From Sporichthyaceae bacterium (lineage in GTDB: Bacteria > Actinomycetota > Actinomycetes > JACCUZ01), in assembly GCA_013698395.1 (NCBI GenBank), contig JACCUZ010000097.1, positions 1-8,241 on the forward strand: a DNA stretch of 8,241 nucleotides, read 5' to 3'. Shown here one piece after another: positions 1-6,615 of the stretch. Both the position numbers and the translations under genes were made by a program. Every line of letters starts with the position of its first letter. The first letter of the stretch is position 1. Under the pieces are notes generated by a model. That model made no database searches. It was not told the origin of the DNA and saw nothing but the letters and a program-made list of their open reading frames with translations.

Positions 1-160
1 GTAGAGCCACACCGCCACCCACCCCCAAACCGAACACGTCGACTTGCGGCACCCCCACATGCTGGAGCAATCCCACGACGTCAGACGCCCGGTTCGCGCT
101 GGTCAGGCCGGCCGATCTCCCTTTCCGGAGTGAGGAACCAATCGTGCAGCCAGTCGCCAT
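1..160 (-). pseudogene. alpha/beta-hydrolase fragment, cut by window edge
   Basis: Minus-strand frame open from an ATG at 160-158 through the window edge (53 codons seen). It contains KGRSAGLTSANRASDVVGLL, then HVGVPQVDVFGLGVGGGVAL. This matches the alpha/beta-hydrolase pattern: RGxGRS, then an amphipathic helix, then the beta strand and nucleophile elbow (DVFGxSxGG). The position that normally carries the nucleophile serine is glycine here (G-L-G-V-G). The 10 residues after the ATG do not look like a hydrolase N-terminus, so the real 5' part seems lost. Whether the gene is whole beyond position 1 cannot be seen. A living, divergent, non-catalytic hydrolase-fold protein is possible, but loss of both the N-terminus and the nucleophile fits the decayed neighbourhood better. 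Confidence 0.45.
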
Positions 161-417
161 CGTCGCCGAAAGCGTGGTCGAGTTCATCGCTGGGGCCGGC
201 CATGTGCGCGGCCCTGACAGCGGCAAATCCGGACTTCTGGTGGGGACTGCAATGGCGTGCGTCGTGCAGTGCCGGGAGCTGCCGACAAGAACTCGGCGAG
301 GGCCGGGCGTCATTGGTGTCGATGGCGACGTTCGGCGTCCGTCGAATCACTTGGACGTCCCGCGCCTGCCGTGCTCGCGTTGACCTGCTGAGGATCCCAT
401 CAACGAGTGGCAGGGCT
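161..417. other. no recognisable gene
   Basis: Stretch between the hydrolase fragment and the reductase pseudogene. Open frames exist on both strands, as expected at this GC content. One minus-strand peptide with plausible codon use, SDELDHAFGDDGDWLHDWF (about 215-140), looks protein-like but I cannot assign it to a family. No promoter, terminator or repeat stands out. Confidence 0.4.
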
Positions 418-1097
418 ATGGGGCGCACGATCATGGGCGCGGTGGTGTCGCTGGACGGCCGCATTGCGCACGATGACGACGATGTCGGCCCGATGTTCGA
501 CTGGTACGGCAACGGCAACGGCAACGGCGACGTGGAGTGGGCGTTCTCCGCGGACCAGGAGTACCCGTGCCGCACCACCAGGCGTCCAGGGACTTCATGC
601 AGGCCGTTTACCCGCGGATCGGTGCGGTGGTGATCGGCCGCCGCCTGTTCGACCACACCGACGGCTGGGCGGCGTCCCGGCCGCGGGCGACCACGTCTTC
701 GTCGTCACGCACGCGCCGCCGCCCAACTGGGAGGACGCGGGCAGCGCGCCGTTCACGTTCGTGACCGACGGTGTCGAGGCCGCGATTTCGCACACCCGTG
801 AACTTGCCGGGGCGGACCGGGGACGTCGACGTCGCCGCCGGCGAGATCGGCGGGCAGGCGCTCCGTCTGGGCATGGTCGACCAGGTCGTGATGAACGTGG
901 TGCCCGTCGTGTTCGGCTCGGGCCGGCCATTCTTCGGCGCCATGGGGCCGGGCGACACCGTCACCCTGGCGAACCCGTCCCGCGTGGTCCAGGGCGATCG
1001 CGTGACGCACCTGCTCTACGACGTGGTGGGCACCAACCCGCGGGAACCCCGGCGCGAGGACGGGACCCTGGCCTGGGCGCCGGCCGAGCAAGAGTGA
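418..1097 (+). pseudogene. RibD/dihydrofolate-reductase-like protein, frameshifted
   Basis: Across three frames the stretch encodes one protein of the RibD C-terminal/DHFR-like family, probably a small NADPH-dependent reductase. ATG at 418 gives MGRTIMGAVVSLDGRI and the FDWYGNGNGNGDVEW segment. A second frame gives YPRIGAVVIGRRLFDHTDGW, the next GDHVFVVTHAPPPNWEDAG and PFTFVTDGVEAAI, and the last GEIGGQALRLGMVDQVVMNV, FGSGRPFF and NPSRVVQGDRVTHLLYDVV. The shifts are a missing G at about 581-582 (AGGCG for AGGGCG), a missing G at 667-669 and an extra G at 819-822, all in G runs. There is no in-frame stop when these are repaired. The C-terminus runs about 20 residues past the usual end, to TGA at 1095-1097. 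The start has no strong Shine-Dalgarno sequence. The frameshifts would abolish the product unless they are read errors. Confidence 0.85.
507..528. repeat. hexamer tract (GGCAAC)x3
   Basis: A 22-bp period-6 tract inside the reductase pseudogene, coding for repeated Gly-Asn. Relatives I know usually have a single YGNGD here, so the extra GN units look like in-frame slippage expansion. Confidence 0.8.
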
Positions 1098-1293
1098 TGC
1101 ACGCTCGCCACACCTTGGCCCGGATCCCGGCCGCGCGGGAGCAATGACCGGGAGGAAGGCGCGCGACGAATCGCTTGCGTCGAAGTCCTGTTGGTGAAGT
1201 TACTCCGACCGTGCACGAGCTCATCGGCAGGAGAGCAAGATCGTCACGTGACCGGCCGACGGGCTGGATCTATCCCAATCGTCCATTCGGCTC
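1098..1293. other. no recognisable gene
   Basis: About 200 bp between the reductase pseudogene and the first tadA relic. A short minus-strand peptide, LRRKRFVARLPPG (about 1185-1147), faintly recalls the VNVRKFVVRA segment of TadA/CpaF, but the match is too short to call. Nothing else is recognisable. Confidence 0.4.
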
Positions 1294-1446
1294 GACGAAC
1301 GGCGTGCGGAGGTCGACCCGTCGGCCGGAGGACTTCAGCATCTTCTCGACCAGGTCACGCACCTCGTCAGCCGTGAGGATCGTCGTGGTGAGCTCGTGCA
1401 CGCCGCGCCGGGCGATGAAGACCTTCGTCGGCTCGTTGATCCAGAT
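1294..1446 (-). pseudogene. TadA/CpaF ATPase, N-terminal-domain fragment
   Basis: A minus-strand reading of 51 codons, IWINEPTKVFIARRGVHELT then TTILTADEVRDLVEKMLKSS and GRRVDLRTPFV. This matches the N-terminal domain of actinobacterial TadA/CpaF-type secretion ATPases, which power Flp/Tad pilus assembly, just before the LPDGSRLHV motif. The match breaks off after PFV; PNGRLG and a TAG stop follow. In an intact gene this segment precedes the Walker A region, but here it lies downstream of the other two tadA pieces on the same strand, so it comes from a second copy or from a rearrangement. It cannot encode a working protein. Confidence 0.8.
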
Positions 1447-1535
1447 CAACGGGCGATTGGCGCAAGGGTCGGTCGGGATAGCGGTTGGCACCTCCGGGCG
1501 GCTATCCATCGATCTCGGCAAGCATGGGTGTCGGA

Positions 1536-1669
1536 GCACTCCTCCCGGCGCGCCTCCCCGACGACGATGCGCGACGGGCGCATCCGGAGGGGCCTCCTTG
1601 ACCCCAGCCGCGCAGCTTGAACTCGCCGGTCCCCTCGAGGCTCGGTTGCCGGCTCGAAGACCTCCTCGG
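1536..1669 (-). pseudogene. TadA/CpaF ATPase, post-Walker-A fragment
   Basis: The minus strand reads EEVFE, then shifts frame to RQPSLEGTGEFKLR, and shifts again to LRMRPSRIVVGEARREEC. In intact TadA/CpaF these are EEVFEL, about 13 residues, RQPNLEGTGEIPLRRLVKEA, then LRMRPSRIVVGEVRQEEC, which carries the Walker B-like region. Here about 38 bp are missing between EEVFE and RQP. Small indels also occur in the CTGCGC-GGCTGGGG stretch and in a C run (GCCCCTC for GCCCTC). Beyond EEC the reading is unrecognisable apart from a possible THA. It continues the fragment at 4964-5097 across the intervening cyclase gene. Confidence 0.8.
1652..1668. repeat. 17-bp direct repeat, left copy
   Basis: GCTCGAAGACCTCCTCG on the plus strand, identical to 4998-5014 and diverging immediately on both sides. 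Both copies encode the EEVFE motif of tadA on the minus strand. The cyclase gene lies between them. Confidence 0.9.
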
Positions 1670-3432
1670 CCGGTCCCGCATCTGCGGCCAGCGCCTCATG
1701 TCGGGCATCGGCCTCTGCGTCGGTCCCGCCTACAGGAACCCTCGTTGGAAAGCGGCGCCGACCACGTTTTCCTTCGCGTCGTAGAGGTCGATGGCGCACC
1801 GCCGGTGGTGGCGTGCCGTCGTGCCGTCCCCGAGCAGCCCCGCTGCTTCGGCACAGGCGGCGTGCACGAGCGCGCGATCCATGACCAACTCGGTTGGCTC
1901 CAGTGCGGCGAGCGCGTCGGCCATGTGTCGCCGAACGGTGGCCTGGTCCTCGCCCTCCGCAGCGGCGACCCAGGCAAGCGCACTGCGGGCAAGGCCCTGA
2001 GTAAGGACGTCGTCGGTCGAGCCGACCTCAAGTGCCAGATTCACTTGTTGGCGACCCTTGTCGTGATCTCCGGACAGCAGTAAAGCGTGAGCGTAGTGGG
2101 CAGCGTCGGTGGACAAGATGGCAGCATCCCCCGTCGCTTGCCGCACTGCGCACGTCCGGGCAAGCAGTCCCGCAGCCTCTGCCGCCTTGCCGCAGACCAG
2201 CGCTGCGAAGCCCACGTAGCCGGTCAGCGTTGCGGCGGCGTCGGAGGTCCGCAGTTCTGCTCCAGCTGCTCGGCGTGCTCGCGGGCCCGCCGTTCCTCCT
2301 CGATGTTGCCCAGCAGAGCTGCGCAGAACGCGACCGCGATCCAGGCGTTAAGCCGCGGGACTCGCCCGTCGGCTGTGGCCGCTACTCGTTGGCCTTGAAC
2401 CAACCCCTGCGACGCCGGATGTTCTCCGACCATCATCACGAGCAGCGTGCCGGACGTGTACATCTGCGCGAGCCGGTTCCGTCCTGCCCGGATCAGGTGG
2501 TCGGCCGCGAGCTGGCTTTCCGTCGCCATCATCGCGAGACGGCCCGACATGCTGGCGACCTCTTTCAGGCAAATGTGTGCCAAGCCCAGCCCCAGCTCGT
2601 CACCGAGCCGGTCGAACACCACCAGGGCCTCCTCGGCCTCCTGTCGCAGCAGCTCGGTGGCGCCATCCGGTGCAGTTTGCTGACGAAAAGAGGCAAGCGC
2701 GAGCCGCCCGCGGGTAGTCCACTGGACGTCTCCGGCCGCCTCCGCGGTCGCGCGGATGCTCTCCGCGAGCTCGGTAGCGTCGTGCAGATCTCCGGTGCGA
2801 TCCAGCCCGTCGACCAGATCGAACTGGATGGACCAACGGCCCGGGCCCTCGTCCGGGTGCAACGCCAGGGCACGGGTCAGCAGAGCAACTCCCGCCTGAT
2901 CGTCGGCTCCCAGCAGCAACTGCCCGGCCGAGGCCAGCCGGGCGGACGCTTCCTCCCCGAGGCGGCGGGTCGCCTCGTCAGGCGGACCCAGCTCGGCCCG
3001 GTTACGGTAAGCGGCCTCGAGATTGCTGCCGGCGAAGTCGTCGTAGGCCTGCCCGTCTGTGTGCTTGTCCAACCACCGCGCGAACCGCTCGTGCAACTGC
3101 GCACGGGCGTCCTTGGTCAGGCCGTGGTAGGCCGCGTCCCGGACCAGGATGTGATCGAAGCGCAGCGCGTCCTGACCGGGCAGGTCGGTGCGGTACGGGC
3201 GGACCAGCCCCTTGCGCAGCAACGCCCTGAGCGCACCGGTCACGTCTTCCGAAAGTAGTTCGGACAGTTCGGTGACCGCGGCCCGATAGAAGGTCTGCCC
3301 GATCACAGAGGCCACGCCCATCACGACCCGCTCGGTCGGGGGCAACCGGTCCAGCCGGGCGGTCAGCAACGCGGCGATCGTCGGCGGCACCGCGAGCTCA
3401 GCAAGGTCGGCGAGGTGGGTGGTGTTGTTCCG

Positions 3433-3468
3433 GCCGAGCTGCTGATCCTCGCCGAGCTGCTGGTCCTC
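3433..3468. repeat. 18-bp in-frame tandem duplication
   Basis: Two adjacent 18-bp units, 3433-3450 and 3451-3468, with one mismatch. On the minus strand they encode EDQQLG-EDQQLG within the ATPase region of the cyclase pseudogene. The duplication is in frame and so not harmful by itself. Confidence 0.85.
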
Positions 3469-4052
3469 GATCAGCATGGCCAGCAGCTGCTCGACGAACA
3501 GCGGGTTGCCGCCGGCCGCCAGCCGAATCTGGTGCGCCACGGCTGCGGGCAGGGCATGGCCGGCCAGCAGCGTGCGGGTCAGCTCGTCCACGTCCTGGTC
3601 GCGCAACGGCTCGAGCAGCGCCGCGACCGCATTGCGCTTCCCGGCCCCCCAGTCCGGGACATCGTCCAGAAGCTCCGGGCGAGCCAGCGCCAGCACCAGG
3701 ATTGGCGCGTCACGGGACCAGTCACTGATCCCGTCGATGATGGTCAGCAGGCCGGGCTCGGCCCAGTGCAGGTCGTCGAGGACCAGTACGACCGGCCTCT
3801 GCACGGCCAGCGCTTCCAACAGCCGCTGCACCGCCCAGGCCGTGTCCTCCACGGTGCCCGGCGCTCCACCGAGCCCGGCCACCGGCGCCACCAGTTCCAC
3901 TACATGCTTCAGCTCCGCGGGCAACAATGCGGTGAGCCGGTCACGCGCCTCCTGCTCGGACTCGACGCCGGTCAGGCCAGCGGCTTGGCGCACCACCTCC
4001 ACCAGCGGCCAATAGGTGACGCCTTCGCCGTAAGACAAGCAGCGCCCCCGCA

Positions 4053-4060
4053 GCACGCAC
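4053..4060 (-). repeat. GTGC 4-bp tandem duplication causing a frameshift
   Basis: The minus strand reads ACC GTGC GTGC TGCGG. Deleting one GTGC gives ACC GTG CTG CGG, restoring the frame and the family motif TVLRGRC. A net +4 change explains the second frame break of the cyclase gene. Confidence 0.7.
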
Positions 4061-4963
4061 GGTCGCGGGAGCGTCCAGCCCGGCCAGGAACTCCACCGCC
4101 AACCGCGTCTTGCCTGCCCCAGCGGGCCCCAGCACGGTCACCAGCTGGCAGGTCCCGTCGGTGGCCGCCCGGTCGAACGCCTGTCGGAGCAGCGCCATCT
4201 CCCGGGACCGGCCGACCAGCGGCGCGACCGGTCGATCTGGGACCGGGTGGCTGTCGTCGTGGACCGCGAGCAGCCGGTACGCCGTGAGCGGCGCGGCGAA
4301 GCCCTTCAGAGCCAGGCCGTGCCTTGCCTCGACGTCAGCCGCGTCGCGCACGAGGCGGTAGCACCCCGGGCCTAGCAGACACTGCCCCGATCCCGCCGCC
4401 TGCTGCAGCCGGGCAGCGGTGTTCACTGCCGGGCCCGAGGCGAAGGTGCTACCTCGGCTCGGATCGCCGACCACCACCTCGCCGGTCTCGATCCCGATCC
4501 GCACCTCCAGGCGCACTCCCTGCGCCCGCGCGACACGATGATCAACCTCCTCGACCGCGGCCAGCATCTCCGCGCCCGCCCGACACGCCCGCAGCGCGTC
4601 GTCCTCGTGGGCGACCGGAACCCCGAACACCGCCATCACCGCGTCACCGACGAACTTCTCCACAGTCCCACCGTGCCGGACCCAACGCCTCACTCACGCT
4701 CGCGAAATAGGACTCCATCAACCTCCGCAGCGTCTCCGGGTCGAGACGCTCGCCCAGCAGAGTCGAACCCGTCACGTCACAAAACACCGCGGTCACGGTT
4801 TTACGGACCCCAGCCATCGGAGCCGGCCCCTCCAATGCGGCGCCACAAGACCCGCAGAACGTCATGTCCGCAGGCCACGCAGCAGCACACTTCGGGCACG
4901 TCACCGGACTCGTCGACACGCCGCCAAGAGTAGATGCGCGACCGGAATAGGTGGCCACACGGC

Positions 4964-5097
4964 AGACACCACCTCCGGCCTGAACCCGGGATCGCGAGCT
5001 CGAAGACCTCCTCGCACGTGATCACTCGTTCGGAGCTGGGCACCGCTGCGGTCAGGCAGTTCAACATGGTTGTCTTCCCGACAAGTTGCCAAGACAC
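4964..5097 (-). pseudogene. TadA/CpaF ATPase, Walker A fragment
   Basis: The minus strand reads VSWQLVGKTTMLNCLTAA, then PSSERVITCEEVFELAIP; one missing G later, PEVVSA follows. In intact TadA/CpaF this is VSGGTQAGKTTLLNCLAAAI, then ERVITCEEVFEL and PDVVSMQTRQP. The P-loop is damaged: the first glycines of GGTQAGKT are lost while GKTT stays. Homology starts sharply near 5097 and ends near 4964, only 6 bp before the GTG start of the cyclase gene. The missing continuation (RQPSLEGTGEF) is found at 1651-1610 on the far side of that gene. The fragment is not functional. Confidence 0.85.
4998..5014. repeat. 17-bp direct repeat, right copy
   Basis: Same 17-mer and orientation as 1652-1668. On the minus strand it lies within tadA coding for CEEVFEL. 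The 3,329 bp between the copies hold the whole cyclase gene. Confidence 0.9.
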
Positions 5098-5135
5098 CCG
5101 GTACGCGGGACCTGTCGGCGTGCTGACCATTCGGA

Positions 5136-5268
5136 GGCTCACCCCCGATAGTTGCCGACCCTCTGAGCGGCTGGGAGGCAGGTCAAGGGTGTCAATCGCG
5201 GAGCGACGCCGAAGGCGCCCTTGAGGTGTCTCCCGGCTGCTCAGCACACTGGCTGTCGGGGGTGAGCC
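5136..5268 (+). repeat. 133-nt long imperfect inverted repeat, candidate RNA hairpin
   Basis: The outer arms GGCTCACCCCCGA (5136-5148) and TCGGGGGTGAGCC (5256-5268) pair perfectly, and pairing continues with wobble to 5154/5250 (19 pairs in a row). After an internal loop (5155-5162 and 5245-5249), 18 pairs run from 5163-5180 to 5227-5244. After a G-G double mismatch, 11 more run from 5183-5193 to 5214-5224. The tip is U5196-G5211 and GCG/CGC, closing on GAGCGA (5201-5206). I count about 42 Watson-Crick and 10 G-U pairs on the plus strand. No target-site duplication, T tract or clear promoter is visible. It lies between the tadA relic and the tRNA. It could be a structured RNA, a MITE-like element, or a folded single-strand recombination or replication site. 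Confidence 0.85.
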
Positions 5269-5441
5269 GGCCCCACGATGCGGGTGCTATGGGGACAGCC
5301 GACTCCTAATCGCCAGAAGAGCCGCGGGCCATCCGTGTCGTCCTTGGGACCTCTGGCGGTCCCGATCGCGCGGAGCTGGTGCGGCACCTGTTCGCCTGAC
5401 CCGTCAAGTGCAGACGTCTGTCCGGAAGAGCCGGGTCATCG
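5269..5441. other. no recognisable gene
   Basis: Short stretch between the hairpin and the tandem repeat. A plus-strand 26-codon reading, VVLGTSGGPDRAELVRHLFA with a TGA at 5397-5399, has plausible codon use and could be a C-terminal relic, but I do not recognise it. A TAA lies just upstream of it. Confidence 0.3.
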
Positions 5442-5469
5442 TTGCTGCTGTACTTTGCTGCTGTACTTT
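5442..5469. repeat. 13-bp tandem duplication
   Basis: TTGCTGCTGTACT occurs at 5442-5454 and again at 5455-5467, followed by two further matching bases. It lies 45 bp beyond the 3' end of the tRNA gene. Confidence 0.9.
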
Positions 5470-5514
5470 CCGTTCTTGGAGATCTTTCCTACTGCTATTG
5501 GCCTCTGACCTGGG

Positions 5515-5587
5515 TGGAGCTGAGGGGACTCGAACCCCTGACCCCCTCGTTGCGAACGAGGTGCGCTACCAGCTGCGCTACAGCCCC
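5515..5587 (-). tRNA. tRNA-Ala (anticodon CGC)
   Basis: A complete 73-nt cloverleaf on the minus strand. The acceptor GGGGCTG pairs with CAGCTCC and includes G3-U70, the alanine identity pair. The D arm begins TAGCGCAGCTGGTAGCGC. The anticodon arm is CCTCG-TTCGCAA-CGAGG, anticodon CGC (reads GCG). The T arm is AGGGG-TTCGAGT-CCCCT and the discriminator is A73. The 3' CCA is not encoded; CCC follows A73. The gene lies 92 bp downstream of sepX and marks the border between intact and decayed DNA. Its 3' end faces the decayed side, the orientation in which tRNA genes serve as integration targets, but no second copy of the 3' end occurs in this window. Confidence 0.97.
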
Positions 5588-5602
5588 CTATCGGAGACCG
5601 CG

Positions 5603-5608
5603 AGGCTA
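5603..5608 (-). promoter_or_regulatory. possible -10 box for tRNA-Ala
   Basis: TAGCCT on the minus strand ends 15 bp before the tRNA 5' end, giving a leader of about 9 nt. It resembles actinobacterial -10 hexamers (TAnnnT). No good -35 hexamer lies at the expected distance, so the call is tentative. Confidence 0.4.
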
Positions 5609-5637
5609 CCAAATTTCACCCGCCGGTCCCGAGCCTC

Positions 5638-5661
5638 TCGAACCGCCACTCGAACCGCCAC
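5638..5661. repeat. 12-bp tandem duplication
   Basis: TCGAACCGCCAC occurs twice back to back (5638-5649 and 5650-5661) in the gap between sepX and tRNA-Ala. Confidence 0.9.
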
Positions 5662-5663
5662 GC

Positions 5664-5676
5664 GCCCGGGACGGGC
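5664..5676 (-). terminator. weak hairpin after sepX
   Basis: GCCCG-TCC-CGGGC on the minus strand, starting 3 bp past the sepX stop, with a 5-bp stem and no T tract. It may be a weak terminator or chance at this GC content. Confidence 0.25.
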
Positions 5677-5679
5677 CGT

Positions 5680-6597
5680 TCAGTCGTTGACGGCGCGGCG
5701 GTCGATGATCGAGTCGAGCTCGACGTCGGCGTCCTCGGCGTCGTCCAGCAACGATGACATGGCTGCGGGGCGGGCGACTGTCGGCCGAGGATCGGGCGCC
5801 TCAGCCGCCGGGTCGGTGGGGCGCTGAGACTGCGCCGCGGTCCACGCGCCCGGTTTGGTGAGGTCGATGGTGGCCGTGCGCCGGGGGGCGGGCGGCTTCG
5901 TGACGTACGTCGGAAGAGGCACTGGTACCGGGCTCCACCCCTCCTCGGCGCTGCGGCGACGGGCTGCCTCGAGGTCGGCCTCGCGGCGCATGGCCTCCTC
6001 GGCCTCCTGCCAGCGGACCTCCTCGGCGGCGCGCTCCTCGGCCAGCTCGCGTCGGACGGTCATCAGCCGCTCGAGGGCGTCGAACCGCATGAGTCGCGAC
6101 CTGGACCGCCGCCGGACGGCCTGACGGGTCCGGTCGACCTCGCTGCGACTACGCGCCTGCAGCCGGCAGTGGGCCAGCCATCCAAGCACCGCACCAACCG
6201 CGACGAGCGGGGTCCACCAGCTCAGGGCGGTCAGCGGGGTGGCGGCGGTAGAGACGACCAGGGTCAGCAACAGGCCCGCCAGAACGCGGCGCCGGCGGAC
6301 TGTCACTGAGCTGGTTGTCCGCAATCCCGAGCTGGCCCGCTGCGCAGGCACGGTCGGCCCCTTGGGTGCAGACCGTAACTGGTCCGGGCGGGGCGGCATG
6401 ACGACGTACCGCTTGTCGGGGGTGGCGTCGCGCCGGGACAGGATGTGCATCGCGCGGTCGAACCGCTCGACCGACCGAGACTCGGACAGCTCCTCGTGCC
6501 GACGCAGCCAGCGCGGAATGAAGTAGGCGGCCCACATCGCCACCAGCACCGCGTAGATCACACCACTGCCCACGGACGGCAACGCTAAGGCGGCCAT
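5680..6597 (-). CDS. sepX: SepX/GlpR divisome membrane protein
   Basis: 305 aa. SepX (Streptomyces) and GlpR (Corynebacterium) are the same actinobacterial membrane protein; it acts at the division septum with FtsZ and binds the MoeA/gephyrin-like protein Glp. Visible: one N-terminal membrane helix (about 10-27) followed by PRWLRRHEELSESRSVERFD, which resembles the conserved segment after TM1. A basic linker leads to two further helices (about 105-121 and 126-143). A charged coiled coil (about 170-220) precedes WSPVPVPLPTYVTKPPAPRR (221-240), a proline-rich motif typical of the family, and an acidic tail. ATG 6597 is taken as the start, but its Shine-Dalgarno is weak (GGCGGCGGCGG); GTG at codon 9 (VGSGVIYAV) is an alternative. 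Its place downstream of moaC-mog-GNAT is the usual neighbourhood. The 78-bp gap upstream could hold its own promoter. Confidence 0.85.
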   Translation of the reverse strand: MAALALPSVGSGVIYAVLVAMWAAYFIPRWLRRHEELSESRSVERFDRAMHILSRRDATPDKRYVVMPPRPDQLRSAPKGPTVPAQRASSGLRTTSSVTVRRRRVLAGLLLTLVVSTAATPLTALSWWTPLVAVGAVLGWLAHCRLQARSRSEVDRTRQAVRRRSRSRLMRFDALERLMTVRRELAEERAAEEVRWQEAEEAMRREADLEAARRRSAEEGWSPVPVPLPTYVTKPPAPRRTATIDLTKPGAWTAAQSQRPTDPAAEAPDPRPTVARPAAMSSLLDDAEDADVELDSIIDRRAVND

Positions 6598-6615
6598 CCG
6601 CCGCCGCCACGTACC

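Larger units (their letters stand above)
1730..4958 (-). pseudogene. zinc-ribbon / class III cyclase / AAA-ATPase regulator, frameshifted
   Basis: One gene read through four minus-strand segments (4958 to about 4680, then to about 4057, to about 2250, and to the TAG at 1730), near the roughly 1,050-1,100 aa usual for these fusions. In order it has a zinc ribbon (CPKC...CGSC, residues 21-38) and a class III adenylate/guanylate cyclase domain (VFCDVTGST with metal Asp, VEKFVGDAVMAVFG with the second Asp, VNTAARLQ with Asn/Arg). Next come Walker A GPAGAGKT, Walker B VVLVLDDLHWAEP, and a long helical TPR-like C-terminus. Breaks: an extra base near 4676-4685; a second GTGC at 4053-4060, whose removal restores ATVLRGRCLSYGEG; and a missing base near 2249-2253. 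All catalytic residues survive, so decay is recent or some breaks are read errors. Start is GTG 4958 (GGAGG 13 nt upstream) or GTG before STSPVTCPKC. An intact product would be a signal-sensing ATPase linked to cyclic-nucleotide synthesis. Confidence 0.85.

Noticed and set aside
1147..1185. Further tadA relic (LRRKRFVAR)
   Set aside because: Too short, and needs an extra residue to align with VNVRKFVVRA; could be chance.
1175..2083. 302-codon open frame on the plus strand
   Set aside because: Antisense to the tadA relics and to the 3' end of the cyclase pseudogene; no recognisable protein content.
2032..3258. 408-codon open frame on the plus strand
   Set aside because: It runs antisense to the cyclase/ATPase pseudogene, whose minus-strand reading has clear family motifs. 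The plus-strand peptide has none.
3415..4287. 290-codon open frame on the plus strand
   Set aside because: Shadow of the ATPase domain of the same pseudogene; glutamine- and arginine-rich, with no family features.
4801..5247. 148-codon minus-strand frame as a real gene
   Set aside because: Only 4985-5097 of it is TadA-like. The rest reads through the hairpin and, out of frame, the start of the cyclase gene.
1..5514. Explaining all frame breaks as sequencing errors
   Set aside because: Four neighbouring genes on the right (2.3 kb) show none, the GTGC duplication is not a homopolymer miscall, and tadA has lost whole segments. Individual G-run indels could still be errors.
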